DNA of 42,440 nucleotides from Microgenomates group bacterium Gr01-1014_16 (lineage in GTDB: Bacteria; Patescibacteriota; Microgenomatia; CAZETR01; Amesbacteraceae): NCBI GenBank assembly GCA_007376345.1, contig VMGA01000011.1, forward strand, positions 1-42,440. Reading direction: 5' to 3'. Positions 37,735 to 42,440 of the stretch are shown here, in pieces; the first letter of the stretch is position 1; each line of letters begins with the position of its first letter. The position numbers and the translations under genes were made by a program. The notes beneath the pieces were generated by a model. The model was not told the DNA's origin. It saw only the letters and a list, made by a program, of their open reading frames with translations, and made no database searches.

Positions 37735-38234
37735 TGAAAATTGCCGTTCTCTCCGATACTCACGATCATATTTGGAACTTAAATAAAGCTCTTCAATTAA
37801 TTAAAGAGCAGAAATGCGAGTGCCTAATTCACTGCGGCGATTTCTGCGCGCCCTTTACCGCCGCCATTTTATCTACAGCCGGACTTACGGTTTATGCGTG
37901 TTTTGGCAACAATGACGAAGACCAATACGCCATTGCCAAAAGATTAAAAGCCGCAGAATTTTTTTCGATTGGCCAGGAATTTGGCGAAATAGAGCTAGAT
38001 TCCAAAAAAATCGCCTTCTGCCATTATCCCAAACTCGGTGAATTATTAGCAAAAACGGGGGGTTATTCCGCCGTATTTCATGGTCACACCCACGAGGCTT
38101 ATCAAAAACAAGTTAGCAAGACGCTTTTAGCCAACCCCGGCTCCGTCTGCGGCATCATCGGCGGCAAACCCTCCCAAGCTTCCTTTGGTCTCTATAATAC
38201 GGAACTTAATTCATTTGAATTGATTAACCTCTAA
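37731..38234 (+). CDS. Metallophosphoesterase, YfcE/MJ0936-like
   Basis: MKIAVLSDTHDH, CLIHCGDF, GNND, VFHGHTHEAY. Confidence 0.88.
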   Translation: MMKIAVLSDTHDHIWNLNKALQLIKEQKCECLIHCGDFCAPFTAAILSTAGLTVYACFGNNDEDQYAIAKRLKAAEFFSIGQEFGEIELDSKKIAFCHYPKLGELLAKTGGYSAVFHGHTHEAYQKQVSKTLLANPGSVCGIIGGKPSQASFGLYNTELNSFELINL

Positions 38235-38260
38235 AACATCTATTTACCATACTCTGTAGT

Positions 38261-38836
38261 ATGGTAATTAATAAACATATGTCTACAAAAACAATTAAAA
38301 CTGAGGTCAATCAATTCAGCCGAATTTTGGATACATTTCCTGAAATTCGATATTTGGGTGACCCCGTTTTACGAGCTAAGACTAGTGAAGTAAGCTTGAA
38401 AGAAGGAACTGAAATCGGAAAAAAACTTGGAGATACTCTGATTAATTATCGGAAACTGGTTGGTTACGGCCGGGGATTGGCAGCTCCCCAAATCGGTCTG
38501 AGTAGATCTGTATTTGTCACCTACGTTAATGATGAAGTCCAAACATATATCAATCCCCGTATTATTAAGTTTTCAGACGAGAAAAATTTATACCGTGAAC
38601 TCTGTCTCAGTTGTGTAATGATGTGGGCAGACGTCAAAAGATATGCCAGCATAGTTATGCAATGGACGGATTCTAAAGGCCAACTTCAGGAGCAGGAAGC
38701 GACCGGCACTTTGGCCAGGCTGTGGCAGCATGAAGAGGCCCATCTCCGGGGCATTCCCAATTTAGACCGGGCGGAACCGGGAACCATGGAATTTGCCTTA
38801 TCCGATCCGCTGCAGGAAAAACTTAGGCTGGTATGA
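38261..38836 (+). CDS. def: Peptide deformylase family
   Basis: GRGLAAPQIGL, ELCLSC, WQHEEAHLRGI. Confidence 0.82.
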   Translation: MVINKHMSTKTIKTEVNQFSRILDTFPEIRYLGDPVLRAKTSEVSLKEGTEIGKKLGDTLINYRKLVGYGRGLAAPQIGLSRSVFVTYVNDEVQTYINPRIIKFSDEKNLYRELCLSCVMMWADVKRYASIVMQWTDSKGQLQEQEATGTLARLWQHEEAHLRGIPNLDRAEPGTMEFALSDPLQEKLRLV

Positions 38837-38857
38837 CCACTGATCAAAAAACTAAAG

Positions 38858-38886
38858 TTGGAAAAGTTGGCAAGTTGTTATATAAT
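38858..38886 (+). promoter_or_regulatory. Sigma70-type promoter
   Basis: TTGGAA-N17-TATAAT. Confidence 0.65.
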
Positions 38887-38901
38887 GTAACCACTAAAAC
38901 C

Positions 38902-38935
38902 CTCCACGTCTGCGCAAGTACACGTGGAGTTTTTT
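38902..38935 (+). terminator. Intrinsic-terminator-like hairpin in leader of NYN gene
   Basis: CTCCACGT-N12-ACGTGGAG followed by TTTTTT. Confidence 0.65.
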
Positions 38936-38942
38936 GTTTCTT

Positions 38943-39476
38943 ATGATAAGCAACAAAGATAGCGCCCTAATCTTAGTAGACGGTAGCAACTTCTATTACA
39001 AACTCAAGGATTTAAGTCTAGAACAAGAAAAATTTGATTTCACAAAATTTTCCGAATGGCTGTCGGAAACGAAAAAATTTAAAGTAATTTATTATGTGGG
39101 GGCTGTCCGGCAAGAGCCTAAAAATGCCAAAAGTAAGATCTTATATGCAAAACAAAGGTCCTTCCTTTCTCAGCTCCAAAAGCAAGGAGTTAATGTTGAA
39201 TTAGGGTACATAATGAAGTCAGACGGGTATCATGAGAAAGGAGTCGATGTAAAAATCGCTACAGACCTACTTGTTGGTACTTACGAGAACCTATTCACTA
39301 AAGCATTTCTGGTTAGTTCTGATACAGACTTGCTTCCTGCAGTAGAAAAAACCATTTCAAAAGGTAAATTAGTAGAATTCGTCGGATTTGCACATCTACC
39401 CAGTTATGCCTTAATTCGTAAATGTTCGTCTTCTCGACTCCTCCACAAAGAAGACCTCATGAAATTTAATTTATGA
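38943..39476 (+). CDS. NYN-domain (LabA/DUF88-like) putative RNase
   Basis: ALILVDGSNFYYKLKD, EKGVDVKIATDLLVGTYE, AFLVSSDTDLLPAVEKTI. Confidence 0.8.
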   Translation: MISNKDSALILVDGSNFYYKLKDLSLEQEKFDFTKFSEWLSETKKFKVIYYVGAVRQEPKNAKSKILYAKQRSFLSQLQKQGVNVELGYIMKSDGYHEKGVDVKIATDLLVGTYENLFTKAFLVSSDTDLLPAVEKTISKGKLVEFVGFAHLPSYALIRKCSSSRLLHKEDLMKFNL

Positions 39477-39892
39477 AAATTTTAGAGATTTACGCCAAAT
39501 ATAAGATTCCTCCTCAGCTTCAAACTCACCAACTGCGAGTGGCAGCTGTGTCCAAACTAATTTGCAACAACTTGAAAAATTTTTCCGAAACAGAAATAGT
39601 TGTAAAAAATTCTTTAAACAACAATTTACCTTTAAAAATTTGTGCGTGTTGTGATTTTAGGGTAACACCGCATGCTGTAACTTCTTTGCGGGAGAGATTG
39701 GATGAAGCCAGAGCTCGTTGTAATAACAACCTTAAAATGATTCAAAGTGACCCGGAAAAATTTGAGGCCGCCAGAGCTGCCTTGATCAACATAGAAAAAG
39801 AGATATTTTCATCTAGCTCCATCAAACCCGAAGATATAAACGATGAAAGCGCCCGAGATGTTATTGAAGATTTAAAATCAATGGATATTTGA
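39473..39892 (+). pseudogene. HD-domain protein lacking the catalytic core
   Basis: N-part ILEIYAKYKIPPQLQTHQLRVAAVSKLICNNL...ETEIVVKNSL and C-part LKICACCDFRVTPHAVTSLRERLDEAR...SIKPEDINDESARDVIEDLK look like an HD-phosphohydrolase; the LHDxG core is absent. Confidence 0.6.
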
Positions 39893-39899
39893 CCAATTT

Positions 39900-39922
39900 C
39901 CCTCTCCTAATCTAGGAGAGGG
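39900..39922. repeat. Palindromic repeat copy 2
   Basis: CCCTCTCCTA-ATC-TAGGAGAGGG, followed by ATCAAGGGTGAG; resembles copy 1 at 24198-24223. Confidence 0.7.
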
Positions 39923-39945
39923 ATCAAGGGTGAGGTATTAAAATT

Positions 39946-40584
39946 ATGACCATATCAGAAAAGCAACAACAACTAAATAAAATCGCCGAGGAAATTAAAG
40001 CCTTCAAAGGCCTCGAAATTGCTAAAAATTCCACCCATGCCGTTCCTGGCGAGGGCGATCCGAATGCTCAAATAATGATGGTGGGGGAGGCTCCGGGCCA
40101 GCTGGAAAACTCCACCGGTCGGCCTTTCGTCGGCCAGTCCGGTCAACTGATGCGCAAAACTTTGACCGAAACCACCGGCATTACGCCGGAAGAAGTTTTC
40201 ATTACAAATATTGTAAAATTCAGGCCGCCGGACAACCGCGATCCCACACCAGATGAGATCGAAGTTTGTCGCGATTGGCTCGATCGCCAGATAAATATTA
40301 TCCAGCCCAAAATCATCTGCACCCTGGGCCGTTTCAGTATGGCCAAATTTATTCCCGACGTGTCTATCAGCCGCGTCCACGGCCAGCCCCGTTTCGTCGA
40401 GTTTTTGGGTCAAAAATATATTATATTTCCCATGTATCACCCTGCCGCGGCCCTAAGAGGTACAACCGTTCTCAACGAATTTAAGCAGGATTTTGTAAAA
40501 TTAAAGAATATGTTAAATCCGGTTTCGATGCCCCAAAATATCCCTGAAGAAAAGCCAATAATCACTCAACCTAGCCTTTTTTGA
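39946..40584 (+). CDS. Type-4-like uracil-DNA glycosylase superfamily, Fe-S ligands mostly lost
   Basis: MMVGEAPGQLENSTGRPFVGQSGQLM, ITNIVKFRPPDNRDPTPDE, IIFPMYHPAAAL. Confidence 0.85.
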   Translation: MTISEKQQQLNKIAEEIKAFKGLEIAKNSTHAVPGEGDPNAQIMMVGEAPGQLENSTGRPFVGQSGQLMRKTLTETTGITPEEVFITNIVKFRPPDNRDPTPDEIEVCRDWLDRQINIIQPKIICTLGRFSMAKFIPDVSISRVHGQPRFVEFLGQKYIIFPMYHPAAALRGTTVLNEFKQDFVKLKNMLNPVSMPQNIPEEKPIITQPSLF

Positions 40585-40585
40585 T

Positions 40586-42268
40586 ATGCAATTTCACCAA
40601 AATACTAAACCTGAAAACTCTCTAAAAATTTTATCTTTGGGAGGCTTTGGCAAAGTCACTTCCAACATGTTCGTTTACGAATACGGCCCGGATATTTTAT
40701 TGGTCGACTGCGGCATGGGCTTCCCTTCGGAAGACATGTTGGGCATAGATATTCTTATCCCCGATATTTCCTATCTCAAAAACCAACTAGGCAAAATCCG
40801 CGGCCTGGTTCTCACCCACGGTCACGAGGACCATACCGGCGCTCTGCCATATATCCTGCCCCAACTGGGCCGTATTCCGGTTTATGGGAGTAAGCTCACC
40901 GCTAATTTGGTCATGGAAAAACTGGCCGAATACGAAAATATTCCCAAACAGGTAAATATTTTAGAACCAGGAACACCCCTCAATCTCGGAAAATTCATTG
41001 TCGAATCGGTCCGCGTTTCCCACTCCATTCCCGACGCTACCAATTTGCTTATCCAAACTCCTGCGGGCACTGTTTACCACGGCAGCGATTTCAAATTTGA
41101 CTTCACTCCGGTCGACGGCGTCCAGCCGGAAGTCGGCCGCATTGCTGCCGCCGGAAACAGGGGTATAAATTTGCTGTTATCGGATTCTCTGGGCAGTGAA
41201 CGGGCCGGTTACACCCCTTCGGAGAAATCTTTGGAGGATATGTTTGAGCGCGAAATCTCCAAATGCGCCGGCAAGTTTATCGTCACCACTATGAGCAGCA
41301 ACATTAGTCGCTGGCGCCAGGCCGCCGAAGCCGCAGTACGTCACGGCCGCCGGATCGCCATTTTAGGCAAATCCATAGACAGAAATATCACTGTCGCCTC
41401 CCGCTTGGGTTATCTCAAAATTCCCGGCTCTGTCCTTTTGGAACCCAAAGAAATAAAACGTCTCCCGCCCAAAAACGTCTGCCTGTTGGTTGCCGGTTCC
41501 CAGGCCCAGCCTGGGTCGGCTCTGGAACGGATTGCTACCGGCGAGCATTCCGATGTCAAACTTATGCCCGGCGACAAAGTCGTCTTCTCTTCCGATTACA
41601 TCCCCGGCAATGAGTCCGCGGTCCAATCGCTCATCGACACTCTCTCCCGTCTCGGCGCCACCGTCATTTATTCCAATATTACTGACAATCTCCATGTATC
41701 CGGCCACGGTTCCCGCCAGGACCTGCTTTTAATGATGGCTCTTACCCGTCCCAAATATTTAGTCCCCATCGGCGGCACGTACCGTCACATGGTTCAGTAT
41801 TCGCTTTTGGCTCAGGGCATGGGTTATTCCCCGGACAAAGTTTTGCTTCCGGCGTATAACCAGTCGATTTTAGTTTCTCCGGACAGCGTGTCGCTTGGCC
41901 CGGTCACCGATATCAAAAATATTATGGTCGACGGCCTGGGGATAGGCGACGTCGGCCACGCGGTTTTGCGGGACCGCAAACTTCTGGCCGAAGAAGGAGT
42001 TGTTGTCGCCGTCGCCGAAATCGACCAGAACAATTACAGCAATTTAATCAATCTGGAGATCATCAGCCGCGGCTTTGTTTTTGACAAATATTATTCCCAC
42101 CTTCTCGCCGAGGCCACTACCCAGGTCAAAAATGCCTTCACCAAAAAATCCGGCCACATCGATTCCGATCGTTACGCCCGCCAGATAATTATTGACATCT
42201 TGGAGCACTTCTTCTTCGACCGCACCCACCGCCGCCCCATGATCCTGCCGGTTGTAGTTGAGGTATAA
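40586..42268 (+). CDS. rnj: Ribonuclease J
   Basis: VLTHGHEDHTGALPYIL, HSIPDATNLLI, HGSDFKFDFTPVDG, VSGHGSRQDLLLMMALTRPKYLVPIGGTYRHM. Confidence 0.93.
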   Translation: MQFHQNTKPENSLKILSLGGFGKVTSNMFVYEYGPDILLVDCGMGFPSEDMLGIDILIPDISYLKNQLGKIRGLVLTHGHEDHTGALPYILPQLGRIPVYGSKLTANLVMEKLAEYENIPKQVNILEPGTPLNLGKFIVESVRVSHSIPDATNLLIQTPAGTVYHGSDFKFDFTPVDGVQPEVGRIAAAGNRGINLLLSDSLGSERAGYTPSEKSLEDMFEREISKCAGKFIVTTMSSNISRWRQAAEAAVRHGRRIAILGKSIDRNITVASRLGYLKIPGSVLLEPKEIKRLPPKNVCLLVAGSQAQPGSALERIATGEHSDVKLMPGDKVVFSSDYIPGNESAVQSLIDTLSRLGATVIYSNITDNLHVSGHGSRQDLLLMMALTRPKYLVPIGGTYRHMVQYSLLAQGMGYSPDKVLLPAYNQSILVSPDSVSLGPVTDIKNIMVDGLGIGDVGHAVLRDRKLLAEEGVVVAVAEIDQNNYSNLINLEIISRGFVFDKYYSHLLAEATTQVKNAFTKKSGHIDSDRYARQIIIDILEHFFFDRTHRRPMILPVVVEV

Positions 42269-42276
42269 TCAAATCA

Positions 42277-42363
42277 ATGGGCTTACTTAAAAAAATTTTT
42301 TCAAGAGAATCTCCAGTTAGTGAAGAAGAGATTTCAAATACAGCAGGAGTTACGCACCCGTAA
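42277..42363 (+). pseudogene. Truncated ORF interrupted by a putative mobile element
   Basis: MGLLKKIFSRESPVSEEEISNTAGVTHP*; frame ends within CAGGAGTTACGCACCC. Confidence 0.35.
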
Positions 42364-42440
42364 ATTAGACCTGTGTATCTGGTGAATGTATACTATTATC
42401 AGTGGAAAACAGTCTACTGCCCAAATTTGTCGAAGTATAT
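42344..42440 (+). mobile_element. Possible left end of an insertion sequence with partial transposase (from 42386)
   Basis: CAGGAGTTACGCACCC resembles an IS terminal inverted repeat; followed by ATGTATACTATTATCAGTGGAAAACAG (MYTIISGKQSTAQICRSI...). Confidence 0.35.

Noticed and set aside
1-42440. CRISPR arrays, rRNA and tRNA genes
   Set aside because: No regularly spaced direct repeats, no recognisable 16S/23S/5S or tRNA cloverleaf sequence seen by eye; tRNAscan/Infernal would be decisive.

Overview
This window looks like Candidate Phyla Radiation / Patescibacteria DNA, possibly Microgenomates-like. That placement is inferred from gene content: a compact str/S10/spc operon with no rpmD (L30) between rpsE and rplO, many N-terminally short ribosomal proteins, and dense -1/-4 nt gene overlaps. 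I ran no phylogeny. The backbone is: partial dnaK; a long minus-strand run fusA - tuf - rpsJ - rplC/D/W/B - rpsS - rplV - rpsC - rplP - rpmC - rpsQ - rplN/X/E - rpsN - rpsH - rplF/R - rpsE - rplO - secY - adk - map - infA - rpmJ - rpsM - rpsK - RlmI-like MTase; and a plus-strand run dnaJ - nusA - infB - DHH-like - rpsO - pnp - NTase - Phd/RelE - Lon-like AAA - phosphoesterase - def - NYN - HD remnant - UDG - RNase J. Two patterns stand out. (1) At three places (rplO/secY, fusA/tuf, dnaJ/nusA) an accessory block lies directly 3' of a housekeeping gene, and its far end carries a second, diverged fragment of that gene's 3' end. This suggests insertions that use or replace gene 3' ends. (2) Several genes lack internal segments (rplC, rpsE and fusA with frameshifts; hicA, an HD-domain gene, perhaps infB in frame; a PIN toxin reduced to its C-terminus), with short direct repeats at some junctions. 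The essential genes affected make an assembly or scaffolding artefact the leading explanation to exclude. Other items: an in-frame ~65 bp palindromic element inside EF-G, a promoter-to-terminator ncRNA/leader between rpsJ and rplC, attenuator-like hairpins, a degenerate stand-alone class I aaRS-like gene in a small cargo cluster, a protease-less Lon-like AAA protein, and a probable IS end at the right edge.
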